From Asparagopsis taxiformis (taxonomy: Eukaryota > Rhodophyta > Florideophyceae > Bonnemaisoniales > Bonnemaisoniaceae), in NCBI GenBank assembly GCA_030407315.1, contig JALQPE010000013.1, forward strand, positions 1 to 51,093: a stretch of 51,093 nucleotides of DNA, in the 5' to 3' direction. Positions 40,783-50,964 of this stretch are shown here, piece by piece. The position numbers and the translations under genes were made by a program. How positions within the stretch are numbered: position 1 is the stretch's first letter; each line of letters begins with the position of its first letter. The notes below the pieces were generated by a model. It was not told where the DNA came from, did not search any database, and was given only the letters and a program-made list of their open reading frames with translations.

Positions 40783-41029
40783 TGTAACGAACTGAAGCTG
40801 ATGCCAGCAATGGCCAGCATAAACTAGTGTATTCTAGACACTACAAGTTACACTAAGTTTACTCATATACTATAGGCTGCTAGAAAGTAACTTGCTGTTA
40901 CGCCTAGAAGTATCTAGTTGGCTATGTCATCGAGTGATGTCATGATGGCATCATGTTAGATTTATTTTGATGACATAATTTTATTTAGATTAGATTAGAC
41001 TCAGCTATCCCGTATACACATTCGTTTCA
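40783..41029 (+). repeat. 3' LTR of the 35-kb gypsy element, internally deleted
   Basis: 247 bases. Identical by eye to the 5' LTR except that 35353-35471 (119 bases, including the TATA box) is replaced by ATTAG, a repeat of the preceding bases: 361 - 119 + 5 = 247. Confidence 0.93.
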
Positions 41030-41034
41030 CCCAA
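41030..41034. repeat. Target site duplication, right, of the 35-kb gypsy element
   Basis: CCCAA, as at 35137-35141. Confidence 0.92.
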
Positions 41035-41711
41035 GTGCAATCCTGAATTGTGTTCAAGTAGAGCGATAGAAATTTGGAAACACGATTCTTCTATGGTAAA
41101 CGTATCCAAAGTGGAGAAGGGTGCTGAAGAGTTCCTAAAAGTTCAAGTTGGGGTATTCAAAATGTAACGCCATCGCTTGGTAGTTATGAGGTGTGACAGT
41201 CGGATGATCATACTAACCTTTTTTAATACGTCGATGATGAGAATTTAAACGGGCGTCGTAAGACTACCGTAAAGAAAAGACTGCAGATGCATCCTTTCCA
41301 TCAACACTGACAGATTAGTGATCGACAGAGACAGTGCATCAGATATGTCAGGACGCTAACTCAACAAACGAACTAACACTAACAAGTACACTGAAAGTGT
41401 TACACTGACAATGCGACAAGCATAAAGAATAGCATTTCAGACCACTTACGTTAGGATCAATAAACGGACGACGGTGACGGAGATTACCCTTCCAACAAGA
41501 TAATTGTCCTCTGACGGCATTGTGACAGCGCTCTAAGCAACTTGTTCGGACAACTATCAACAGCACGGACAGGCGGCAATGACCGAAACTGTCATGCTTT
41601 TCATGGAATATTTCTAAACTATTTTAAATATTCAAAAATATTCAAACTATGCAATTTTCATCTATGCCTTTACCGAACCCATCAGCTCCGCGCGAAGACT
41701 TGACATCTCTC
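41035..41711. other. Intergenic
   Basis: GTCGGATGATCATAC at 41199 resembles words at 20903 and 20955 and may be a tiny copia LTR remnant. Nothing else is seen. Confidence 0.35.
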
Positions 41712-42875
41712 TCATGCATCCACTATAAGATAGTTGATCGCAACGAGACAATGGCTACGACCTGTGATATCCAGTGCGAAAAGCGTGCACCCCCATTCCT
41801 CCAGAATGATTCTGAAGCATCCTTCCGCCTGCGTTGCGCGGATAACATCAATAACTGCGAAGAAAGCGTTTCCAAATTCCCGAGCGTTCGGGTCTGATAC
41901 TCTTCCAAGACCCGCTTCCTGAAGCGCCTGCTGATCTGCCATTTCCATTCCTCTCGCCGCCGCATCCAACAAATCATTCACATACATTTGATTCACCCGA
42001 ATCGACTCACGATCTCCAAGAAACCCATGTCCCGGTACAAGAATATCAAAGTCAATTCCCAATAGCACTTCATGCGCCTCAACATATCTCCCGACATCCT
42101 CTGTGAGTCCGAGGTCCTTGAAAGGAGCCATACCCGGGTTGACGAAGTCCACCGCCATCAGAATCGAGGGCCCCTCCGTCGACGGAAGATAAACAACCAA
42201 ATCGCCATCCGTATGCGCATAAACCACCATCAACTGCATCACAACCCCATTCCCGAGGTCGATCTCTCCCCCCTCCGGCCCAATAACATTGTCCGGTTCC
42301 GGCGCCCGATTCGAGGCCGACCGTCGGACCATCTCGCGCGTACGCTGCGTGGCGGATATCGTGATGTCCACGTCGGGAAATCTCTCGCGCATGTACGCGT
42401 AGAACCGCGTTCCGCCGCCGATATGGTCGTAATGCGAGTGCGAATACACGAAATCAAGCCGCGTGGGAACCGTGTCGCCCATGACGATCTCGGCCGCGTC
42501 GGTGAGTCTGGTCATCGAACCGTCGCGCGTGTTACTCGCCGCCGTGTCCGGGAAATCTACAAATGCAAAGCGAGAACCGGAGGTTACGATTAGCGCGATG
42601 TTTGTCCCGTCGTGATATGTCCATACATCGTCACGAATCATCGTCAGGTTGAATCCTAGCGCACTGACAGGGCCCAGGATGTTCTCCCGCCCGATTGGTA
42701 TCACCTCGCAGTCTTCGCCGCTGTCGAGCTGTTGGAGACATTCTGCTACCGGCGCGCATAGCTGCTCGGATTTATGCACCCCCGCTTGTGGGAGGGTGTT
42801 TTGCGCCGCGGGAATGGCGAGGGCTAGTGTCGCTAGCAGGGGTATGAGCAGATGTGGACTTGGTTTATGTGCCAT
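41712..42875 (-). CDS. Secreted metallo-beta-lactamase-fold hydrolase
   Basis: 387 residues, ATG at 42875. The N-terminus is a signal peptide (LLIPLLATLALAIPAAQ). The zinc site is complete: SHSHYDHIGGG (H146, H148, D150, H151), a further histidine in VVYAHTDGD (H221), an aspartate in MAVDFVNPG (D243) and a histidine in LVPGHGFLGD (about 288). These are the features of metallo-beta-lactamase superfamily enzymes. The substrate is not implied; the superfamily includes lactonases, glyoxalase II-like and alkyl-sulfate hydrolases. Six or so cysteines at both ends suggest disulfides. It is a single exon, more GC-rich than its surroundings, and looks bacterial in style, so horizontal origin is possible. 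Export to the wall or lumen is inferred. Confidence 0.88.
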   Translation of the reverse strand: MAHKPSPHLLIPLLATLALAIPAAQNTLPQAGVHKSEQLCAPVAECLQQLDSGEDCEVIPIGRENILGPVSALGFNLTMIRDDVWTYHDGTNIALIVTSGSRFAFVDFPDTAASNTRDGSMTRLTDAAEIVMGDTVPTRLDFVYSHSHYDHIGGGTRFYAYMRERFPDVDITISATQRTREMVRRSASNRAPEPDNVIGPEGGEIDLGNGVVMQLMVVYAHTDGDLVVYLPSTEGPSILMAVDFVNPGMAPFKDLGLTEDVGRYVEAHEVLLGIDFDILVPGHGFLGDRESIRVNQMYVNDLLDAAARGMEMADQQALQEAGLGRVSDPNAREFGNAFFAVIDVIRATQAEGCFRIILEEWGCTLFALDITGRSHCLVAINYLIVDA

Positions 42876-43449
42876 GGTGATGGGGAATGATATCTCGGGA
42901 AATGTCAGCGAGGGAATAGAAAGCGGGCTGACGCATGGCTTGTGGTGTTAACGGGTGTTTTTGTAGAGGTTGATGTGGTTTTCTCTCAGGTGCGAATCGG
43001 GTTGGCCGTAATGTCGTCCATTGTCTATTATTAGCTGATTGGATACATGCAACAAACGGAGTTTGCCGTGATGAACGGGTGATGCGCTTTGCTAGATGTC
43101 TTCATGAGAGCAGTTGTAGTGTGAGATAACAAAGAGTTGGCTAGAGATGCATGCTCGGTGTTGAGTTGTGCAGTGAAAGATTGCAGATCTAAGATTTCTG
43201 ATGGGATCAAGTTGTGCATTGCTAAACAGTAATTACAACTAAATTTCGCCAGATCGAATTGGACTGTAAAGGACTCCTGAAAATTATCAGGATTTCATCC
43301 AAACGTCTGAAACAGCCTGTCCATACGATAGCAAGTTGTCCACCACAGATAGAATGGAACGACACTTTGAGTCCAGTGCATGCGACTCACGTTTATCTAA
43401 TAGAGAAAACATCTCTAGCACTAGTACGTTTCAGAACATGATGACGGTA
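42876..43449. other. Intergenic
   Basis: No gene seen. The two flanking genes both lie on the minus strand. Confidence 0.4.
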
Positions 43450-44670
43450 TCAAAGCCGGCATCCAGTGATCTTGATTGTACGGAGCACTCTCTTCGCATG
43501 TCCGTCTATCTGCCCTGTAAACCTTAGAGCACATTCAAACTCATCAGCACTACTCGGAAATCTGCAGCCTCTGTTGACTATCACATTGAGTCCAATTTCG
43601 AGAGCATCAGAAGGACTAAGAGTAACAGGCAAAGCTTGCGTAGATCTGGCCGTCAAAAATTCATCGCAATCACTTGTATCCAATTCGAACACTGTCCCCT
43701 TGTCTCGAACAGCATACAAAATAGCAGAAACCACCTCTCTCTGACCCGAACGCAGCACAACTTCACCGCCACCAGTGCGCGAGACAATTTCGTATGCCTG
43801 GCCCCGGGGGCCAGCAGGCGCAGAGGAGCATTCTCCAAATCTAGTTGTAGCACCGTTCAAACCATTTTGATGCAACGAAGCGGCAGCTACAGAAATGTTC
43901 TTTTCATTCAACTCATCAATAACCCTGTGTCGATCCAGAACCACCTCATCATCACATGTAGGCTCGTGTCCAGGCGCGTCTCCAAAGTACACGATAGTTC
44001 TTCGGGCACCATCCCTCCAACCAATGGAATCGTCCGTCGCTAAGCGATGCAACGCGACGAGGTTAGCTTCGGGCAGATCGAAGCCACCCTGGTATGTAAG
44101 AGAGTCAAACGCCTGGGATATATGAGGAACACTCTTCGTGATGGATTGAAGATTGACAAAGCCGTTGTCGGTTTCTGGTGAAAGTTCATCTCGAAAGAAC
44201 CCGACCCCGAAAGCGTTGTCTGCACCAGGGTTGAATTCTTCCAATATGCGATGGTATTCCGCTCTCAGAGATGAACCTGCGATCGCAACTCCACCCGTAC
44301 CGTCTGCAAGGACGTACAGATCCGATTTGATCCGTGGGACGGAGAGAATGACCGAGAACAACGCCTCGTCAAAGATCGATAGTTGCGATATGTCTGGCGC
44401 TGTCTGTGTTCCAATTGTGAGCGTGTCATCGTCTCCTGGGTCTGTATCATCTGGTCTTTGAGGATAGGTACATCGAAATCCGTTCGTTTCGCAGGAAAGA
44501 ATCGAGCATCCGGCACTAATATACCTGGAGCAGGTGGAGAACACTTCTTGAAGATCTGTGCTGCATTTCTCATCAGGGCACCTGACGAATGGGACGGATA
44601 CTTGTGGTTGAGCAAAACTGGTCTCAGAGATGATTACTAGTGCGGTAAGAAATGCGACAAGGACTTTCAT
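43450..44670 (-). CDS. Secreted von Willebrand A-domain protein with six-cysteine module
   Basis: 406 residues, ATG at 44670. Signal peptide 1-20 (VLVAFLTALVIISETSFA). The six-cysteine module has cysteines at 31, 36, 47, 55, 60 and 67. An Asp/Pro linker (RPDDTDPGDDD) follows. The A domain spans about 115-320: KSDLYVLADGTGGV, AFGVGFFRDE, FDLPEANLVALHRLA and RTIVYFGDAPGHEPTC. The metal-binding loop reads D-G-T-G-G instead of D-x-S-x-S, so the metal site may be weakened. The last 85 residues form a four-cysteine domain (TSDCDEF...CRF...FECALRF...ITGCRL). Extracellular adhesion or matrix binding is the usual role of A domains. Minus-strand GATAAAAG (44784-44791) lies about 115 bases upstream. Its paralogue is at 47415. 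Confidence 0.86.
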   Translation of the reverse strand: MKVLVAFLTALVIISETSFAQPQVSVPFVRCPDEKCSTDLQEVFSTCSRYISAGCSILSCETNGFRCTYPQRPDDTDPGDDDTLTIGTQTAPDISQLSIFDEALFSVILSVPRIKSDLYVLADGTGGVAIAGSSLRAEYHRILEEFNPGADNAFGVGFFRDELSPETDNGFVNLQSITKSVPHISQAFDSLTYQGGFDLPEANLVALHRLATDDSIGWRDGARRTIVYFGDAPGHEPTCDDEVVLDRHRVIDELNEKNISVAAASLHQNGLNGATTRFGECSSAPAGPRGQAYEIVSRTGGGEVVLRSGQREVVSAILYAVRDKGTVFELDTSDCDEFLTARSTQALPVTLSPSDALEIGLNVIVNRGCRFPSSADEFECALRFTGQIDGHAKRVLRTIKITGCRL

Positions 44671-47414
44671 GATAGACCCGGTGGTTAGGTGGTTGAACTT
44701 GTTCTAATGACTTTTACAGACAATAGTGAAAAGATCTATGTCCAAGGAGTGTTTGCGGGCGAGGGTTGCAGCGTAATATGCCGCTTTTATCCGAAGCGAT
44801 GAATTTAGTTTCATTATGAAGTGTGGTGTACGTAAAATAGTCTTAGGTCTAGTATAAACGTCGTGATGGACTGATATTAGTGCACAATTTGATTCACACG
44901 AATTGGTCATGAGTTGCAAACAACGAGAAGGATCAGGTCCAGGTGAGGTGTTAATGTACGGAAAATCTGGATTATTAAGTGGAGTTTGGTGTGGAAGAAT
45001 GTTCAAATAGTCAACCCTTCTATATATTGATGTGCCTGAGATGCACACATAGCATACACGGATGTATTTGTCAGAGAATCTTCTTCATATCCACCGAAAC
45101 TGCACACAACGAAGAGCTGTGATTGACGATGGAGATTTACAAATCTCTGTAGTCATGGGCGAACTATTCGACGAGCTTTGTCAGATTTCATGACATATTT
45201 GACCTTAGATATGTGTGGATTTCACCGTCTAGGCGTGCAAGTAAATCTCTACCGCCCAATGAAGCAATTCATTGACCAGGAAGACAAATGTGTCATCACG
45301 AGATCCGCGTTTACACCCGTTCCGCAGAATGTGGTCGCTTGGCCCAGCGCAATACCCCTCTACAATAATGAATTGACATTCTGGATTGATCAGCCGGCAC
45401 GTTTTCTCCCTGCCAACCTGAGAAGATTCATCCCGCAGCAAAACTGGCAAGCCGCCCCCTCAAGCCCCGAGAGTGGCGCGAGCAAATCAAGCCATCCAAA
45501 CATGTGGATGCGCTCAATTAGTACACCACATTTGCACAGAGACAAATACCTTCCAGGAGTCCACAAATTCTAAAAAGCCACGCACACAACAACAAACTTT
45601 CCCAAGACGGAACCACTTTCGAATCTTCCACAAACACCCGCCCCGCCCCTCCACTCAAAAATGATCCCTTAATCCCCGCCTCCCGCCCGTCTGCAGCACC
45701 ATCATCCTCCATCCGCACCAGCGCACCTGCGACCAGCCAGGAGCTGCAACAAGCGCATCGTCAGCATCAGCCATGCGACCCTCTGCGCCGCCGCGAACCA
45801 TAAAGCACCCATCAACCCCCACGCGCTTCCTGCCATATCGCGCCTGCGGCGCATCTTCCGCTCGCGACGATGACATGTGCGTCTGGCGCGTTACGGGCTC
45901 TCGTGACGCGGCGCACGTAGCCCGATATATCTTCATGGAACACGCGAGTGTCCGCCTGATTGATTGCAGGAGGCATTTGACTTTCACACGGGCATCCGAA
46001 TATCGGGTGGCACGTTTGCCACATACCAGCCGCGATACACGTCGAATTGAGCCAGAGTTATTTCCGTCGTCATAGTGGTGACGATGCCCGAGATAGGCCA
46101 TTCAATCCCGTTGTGTCATGAGCGTCCATTTCAACAGCGATGATCCTCTCGGTGTTATGATCCCCGGATGTGCGTGATCCATCGCGTCCGTACCTGTCAC
46201 TGGTATTGCAACGGAGGTTTGACGGTTGTTGTTGTCGTTATCGTCCGGTATGCCGCAGACAGCTGCCCCGTACCAGGCGGAGAAATCGATAGTTGGTGTG
46301 TGAGATTCGTGTCCACCGAAGCGTTGACATTTTCTTCCAGAAAATGTTCAAGAACGATGTGACCATGTCAAGTAACATTCAGGGTGGCATTCTTCGCCAG
46401 CGTACGCGACGACCTTGCTGTCGCGATAAGCCCTTCACAAGTTCAGATGTCCACGCGGCACACAAGCATGACTTCCTGTTCGAGCGTGTTTCTTATTTGG
46501 ACGTCAGAGTCAAATCTGGCCAGTGTTTCTATACTGGGAAACTTTTTGAAAATGTTTCTAATTTTAGACGCATTTACTGCGATACAGTCCACGCGAGCAT
46601 CAAGTTCACTGATCCTCTTCCTTCTCCTTCCATCCCTTCCTGTTCTCTTGCTTCAGGCGAATCTAGTTGAAAATTCTATCCTCTGATTGTGCATAGCGAC
46701 TGCATGACCTTATCACGCTTTATACCTGCTTCGCTAAGATATATATCAACTATAGCCATGCAATAACACTGCTTGCCTCCACTTGCTCTTGGATATGCCT
46801 TCTATGATTGATTCAGCGTTTGTGCATATTTCGAATAGACAAACTGCTTGAGCAAAGACTATTTCTGATTGTGTTATCTTGAGAGTATTGGTGTTTATTG
46901 CCTTTTGAAGAGACAATAGCATATGACTACAACGGATTATAATCTCTACAACAATGACTATTCCTTTGCATCACGAGAATTACAAACACGGAGAACAATC
47001 GGCTTTTCTTCTCGCGACAGGATGTCCAATAACGACGTCTCAAAAGTAATGAGACGTCGTTATTGGACATCCTGTCTCGGCTTTGAGTCAAAACTGACAT
47101 CGAGCAAGTCGGACCCATTTTGATCATTGTCACCATCTCTCCTACTTCGAGTAAATGTTTTTTTTGGGCTATACCACATCAAATCCGTAACCAGTGACGG
47201 GACATACTCCCCGTCTTACCACAACAACACAAACGACAACCAAACAATCTGAACGGTCGACTTGTTTCCACAAGACTACTATCACAATCATATTCCCCTC
47301 CCAAAATCCAGCATAAAAGCTGACCTATTGCACGAGATCTCGTCTCCACCAACCCCTCATCCCCATCTCACCCGGATATCTCACCCTCCTCCCCTTGCCC
47401 AAACTGTTCCAAAC
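44671..47414. other. Intergenic with ambiguous short ORFs and a palindrome
   Basis: Open frames of 100-150 codons at 45178-45573 (plus), 45655-46101 (minus) and 46293-46670 (plus) lack domains, signal peptides or family matches. On the minus strand, 46075-45812 reads in a protein-like way if one frame change is allowed. I do not call any of them genes. GCATAAAAGC at 47311-47320 is the likely TATA element of the next gene. Confidence 0.35.
47016..47076. repeat. Perfect palindrome, 27-bp arms, 7-base loop
   Basis: GACAGGATGTCCAATAACGA.. is followed after AAAGTAA by its exact reverse complement, with no mismatch. It lies in non-coding DNA about 340 bases before the A-domain paralogue. The transcript would form a 27-bp hairpin of small-RNA-precursor size. 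Confidence 0.93.
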
Positions 47415-48603
47415 ATGAAGTTTTCCCTCGCTTGTTCGTCGTACTTGCCATTGTCAGTCAGAGAAGTGCAGCGCAACCCGATGCTGAAGCATTTGTCCGA
47501 TGTCCTAACGAATGCTTTTCCGACATCAGTGCCGCCTTCGCCGAATGCGCGAGGTTCGTTCGATTTGGCTGTTCAATCATTCCATGCCCAGACGGTCGAT
47601 TCAGATGCGACCGCGAGGATGCCGATATTGGTCCCGTTTCTATGCCTGGAGAACCGATCACATTCAACGAAGCGTCCATCTTCGATGATATCCGTTTCAT
47701 GGTCAACTTCTCCGTACGACCAGTACAATCCGATCTTTATCTCCTCAGCGATGCTACCCGCTCAATCTTCCGGGCCATTGCATCCGTCAGAGAAGGCTTC
47801 AATGAAATTGTCGAGGAATTCAGTGATGGAACCAATGCTGCCTTCGGCGTCGGTTTCTATCGCGATGAAGCCACTGCTGGTACTGACAATGGATTTGTCA
47901 ATCTCCAATCTATAACTAGTGACACTGAAGCGGCGACTATGGCCATTAATTCACTCCGCGCTGATGCAGGCGGTGATACGCCTGAGGCTAATCTTGTAGC
48001 TTTGCATCGTCTTGCCACAGATGATTCCATCGGATGGAGACCGGATTCTCGCAGGATCGTCGTGTACTTTGGAGATGCTCCTGGTCATGAACCCACTTGT
48101 GATGGAGGGATGACTCTGACTAGAGAAATTGTTATAGAAGAGCTCAAGGCGAAGGATATCACAGTTGTTGCTGTTTCATTCTCTTCTGATGGCTTGAACG
48201 CTGCCACGACAAGGTTCGGATCCTGCTCATCGGATCCAGCTGGTCCCCGTAGCCAAGCAGACGACATCGTGAGAGAAACTGGAGGTGGTGATGTAGTTCC
48301 GAGTTCGAACCAGAGAGCGATTGTTTCTGAAATCATGACCGCCATTCGTAACATCCCGCGTACGTTCAATTGGACAGCAGCGACTGTGATGATTTCCTAA
48401 CTATCACTTCAAACCCCACTCTTCCAGTAACGGTTAATGTCGACGGTCTGACGACAGTTGAGCAGGTGCTGAGATTGACCAACGTGTGCGGTCGTCCAGA
48501 TGTTGACACTGATGACTTTTCTTGCAATTTGAAGTACACAGAGACTGGAGCAGATCTACCGGTGACTCCTCTGCGGTTCATTAACATTGTTGGCTGCGTT
48601 TAA
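47415..48603 (+). pseudogene. Second secreted A-domain protein, two single-base frame breaks
   Basis: Paralogue of 43450-44670. The ATG at 47415 gives MKFSLA, then a missing base near 47430 moves the signal peptide into the main frame (47432-48400). That frame holds the six-cysteine module (C-x3-C-x10-C-x7-C-x4-C-x6-C) and the A domain: QSDLYLLSDATRSI, with a better metal-site pattern than its sister, AFGVGFYRDE, DTPEANLVALHRLA and VVYFGDAPGHEPTC. A second missing base near 48370 shifts into 48370-48603, which encodes the cysteine-bearing C-terminal domain (SSDCDDFL to INIVGC). Both breaks are single bases next to short runs, so sequence error is as likely as decay. CATAAAAG (47312-47319) lies about 100 bases upstream of the ATG. 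Confidence 0.75.
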
Positions 48604-48694
48604 AGGCGTGCGTTAGGGCAAGACTAGTACCAGAATAGTTTTGTTATCAAAAATGATCTTAGCTTGCTGCGAATAAAAGATGTGCAATTGAATT

Positions 48695-48850
48695 ATGAGA
48701 CGCTTTATCGAACGAATACGCGGGCAGCAACGAGCCAACTGGGCAGATATGGTCCAACTAGCACAGTTTGAGATGAGGAGCCGGATTGCCGAGATTGCTG
48801 TTCCTGACGATCTTGAGGAAATGTCGTACTCGGATGCGATATTCATATAA
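48695..48850 (+). CDS. Short ORF with protein-like composition
   Basis: 51 codons from an ATG: MRRFIERIRGQQRANWADMV at the start, then LAQFEMRSRIAEIAV and an acidic end DDLEEMSYSD. It is predicted helical and basic-to-acidic with no signal peptide. It could be a micro-protein or the last exon or remnant of a larger gene. No family recognised. Confidence 0.25.
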   Translation: MRRFIERIRGQQRANWADMVQLAQFEMRSRIAEIAVPDDLEEMSYSDAIFI

Positions 48851-50826
48851 CCGGGTGACATGCCAACTCTAGTGACTGTGCAGGCACAACATCCGTTGCC
48901 TTGCAATCATTGGACTCGGTACTGATCGGTCGGTTCCACCCGCGGTGGAATGCGCCATGTCATGGACAGTCGAGTTGAGGCCTGAATCGCTTCCACCGCC
49001 ACCTGGAAACGTTGCCAACTGTGACACGAACTACTATTATCAGACTGCCACGGAAATAGTCGAACAAAAAATTTGATTTTTGTTTTTTTCCTCAATTGAA
49101 ACAAAATTTTCATTTTCCAGTCGCACACTTTGTTGTAATCCGATATGAAGATTACGTATGAATAGTTTGCATCTCAATTCAATGCTACACACGTGTACTG
49201 TAAGACATGACAGTACACGGGCGATCGCCGGCGGTCAAATAAGCGACGACGGAGAACAAGTACGAAAATGATATGACAATTCCAGCAGCACGTGATTGTG
49301 CTCAATACGTGTCCACGTTGCATATGTTAATCTGAACGATAAGTTGTCCGAGGAGGATCTTCACCTCTAACTGTCAAGACGCAAGGGGCTGTGTCGCCTT
49401 ACTAAATTGAAACAGCTCTCGCTGATCCAATCGTAGCCGTCGGATGAAATACATTTCCCAAGCTCGCGACACATCGATCCTGCTAATCCTTGCTGCCCCG
49501 TCCGTCCAGCACGTCGTTATGGTGACCAGTGGCTGAGCTAGACGCATTGATGTTCAGTAATTTGTACAGCCTCCATGTGTGTTCCTCCTTTTAAATCTCG
49601 AGTTTCATTCTACAGTAATATCAACGCCCATTCAACAGAGTGGAATCAAGGGCCAGACAAGCACATAATCTATTTTTTGAGCCTGTTATGACGTACCATT
49701 CTTGGTGCGACAATGTTGAGGTGCAAGCTACATGCTTCAACCTTACTGTTTCTTCAACACGCTACAGAATTGTTGGTACTGATACCGTTTGGCTGGCATA
49801 TTTTTTGTTTCCATCATTTGTGCTCTTCCTCGTTCCGTAAGTGCATATACACTGTACAACATAAACTTGAGAGTACTGCACTTCTTTTCCATTCACTGCA
49901 GAACAAGAAACATCGCATTTAATTATACACAGAGATTCACACTTCACACCCAACTGTTACTACACGCGACAACAGCGGCGCACGCGGAGCCATTTCACTA
50001 CTCTCCAGTGCTCGCAACGGAACAGAACAGAAAAGCCACGGCATCCCAATTGAGAACAGTAGATACACTTCGAAAGCAACAAGAACTAACGCTCCCCTCT
50101 CAGCTTTCTTCTTTAGTACAGCCACTGTGACGTTGCGTCATGCATACATGTGTACGGCCTATCCCACACACAATTGCATGTTGGACTTCTGTAGAGGCTT
50201 CTAGATGAGTTTATTGCCCAGTCGCATCTTGATAAAAAGACCTTATTGACATGAGTAGCGTTATAATCGAGAAGGTTAAGGACCGCACATTTCTCACCAA
50301 TGTAAGCGATACATCAACAACTGGACTCTATACCAATGATCTCTCCCAACATGACGCAAGTAGCACATCAGGTACATCAAGACTTTAGAGCTGGCATTGC
50401 GCTATGGTCCATGCAGAACAAACATGGGTGAAATGTGTAACATAATGTGATGTGATGGCAGCAATCCATTCATAAACGACAAGTAGGACCTAGCAGACTA
50501 CCCTTCAGAGCGCAGCGTATCCTTGGATACCCTTCGATCATTTCTTTTCCGATGAGCTCATAATGCGTAGAATTAATTCATGTGGATGTGCGTTCCATCG
50601 TGAATTTCCTTCGGCTACTGTATTCATTGCTGTCAACAGTTGACTTGCTATTCTTACCGATATTTCGTACCCGGACCCCAACTCGTACAGCCATGGCTAG
50701 ATTGTAATTGGCACATTTCCAACAGAGCATACTACCCGTGCGTCATATATAAGAACGCGTGAATCTGTCCGTGTTGCAATTCCCCTGTTCTACCTCAACT
50801 ACTGTTTGTCCAGTCTAGTGGCACCC
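48851..50826. other. Intergenic, nothing recognised
   Basis: Short open frames only. The right end carries the TATATAAG box (50746-50753) of the last gene. Confidence 0.4.
50746..50753 (+). promoter_or_regulatory. TATA box of the terminal signal-peptide ORF
   Basis: TATATAAG, about 75 bases before the ATG at 50827. Confidence 0.6.
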
Positions 50827-50964
50827 ATGAACGCGATCCACACCACTACAGCGGTAATTCTGCTCTCCCTGATACTGTCCAGTCGCCTGGGAAGTGAGGG
50901 ACATGTTGTCAGCAAACGACAACGTAATTTTGATGGGGTGCTACCAAGCTTCGTCAATCACTGA
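50827..50964 (+). CDS. Signal-peptide ORF at the window edge, probably incomplete
   Basis: 45 codons beginning MNAIHTTTAVILLSLILSS, a clear signal peptide, then GSEGHVVSKRQRNF with a dibasic site. It stops at 50962-50964. The following 130 bases can be read as Ser/Thr/Pro-rich protein in another frame, so a frame break or a small intron may hide a longer secreted protein that continues past the window. The TATA box spacing matches the other secreted genes here. Confidence 0.5.
   Translation: MNAIHTTTAVILLSLILSSRLGSEGHVVSKRQRNFDGVLPSFVNH

Larger units (their letters stand above)
35142..41029 (+). mobile_element. Young, apparently complete Ty3/gypsy chromovirus
   Basis: 5888 bases with TG...CA LTRs and a 5-base duplication. 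Order: 5' LTR, primer site, structured leader of 800 bases, gag, pol in a -1 overlap (protease, reverse transcriptase, RNase H, integrase, chromodomain), purine tract, 3' LTR. Both genes are uninterrupted, and the shared parts of the two LTRs read the same base for base, so the insertion is recent. The 3' LTR lacks 119 bases including the TATA box. Its base composition is much less GC-rich than that of the dead gypsy element at 2.9-16.3 kb. Confidence 0.95.

Noticed and set aside
20903..41212. Repeated GTCGGATGATCA words as copies of one LTR
   Set aside because: Only about 13 bases are shared and neither boundaries nor duplications could be found.
42072..42593. 173-codon plus-strand ORF
   Set aside because: Antisense of the metallo-beta-lactamase-fold gene, whose zinc motifs are complete.
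45655..46101. 148-codon minus-strand ORF
   Set aside because: No signal peptide, domain or relative; more than one frame looks equally good here.
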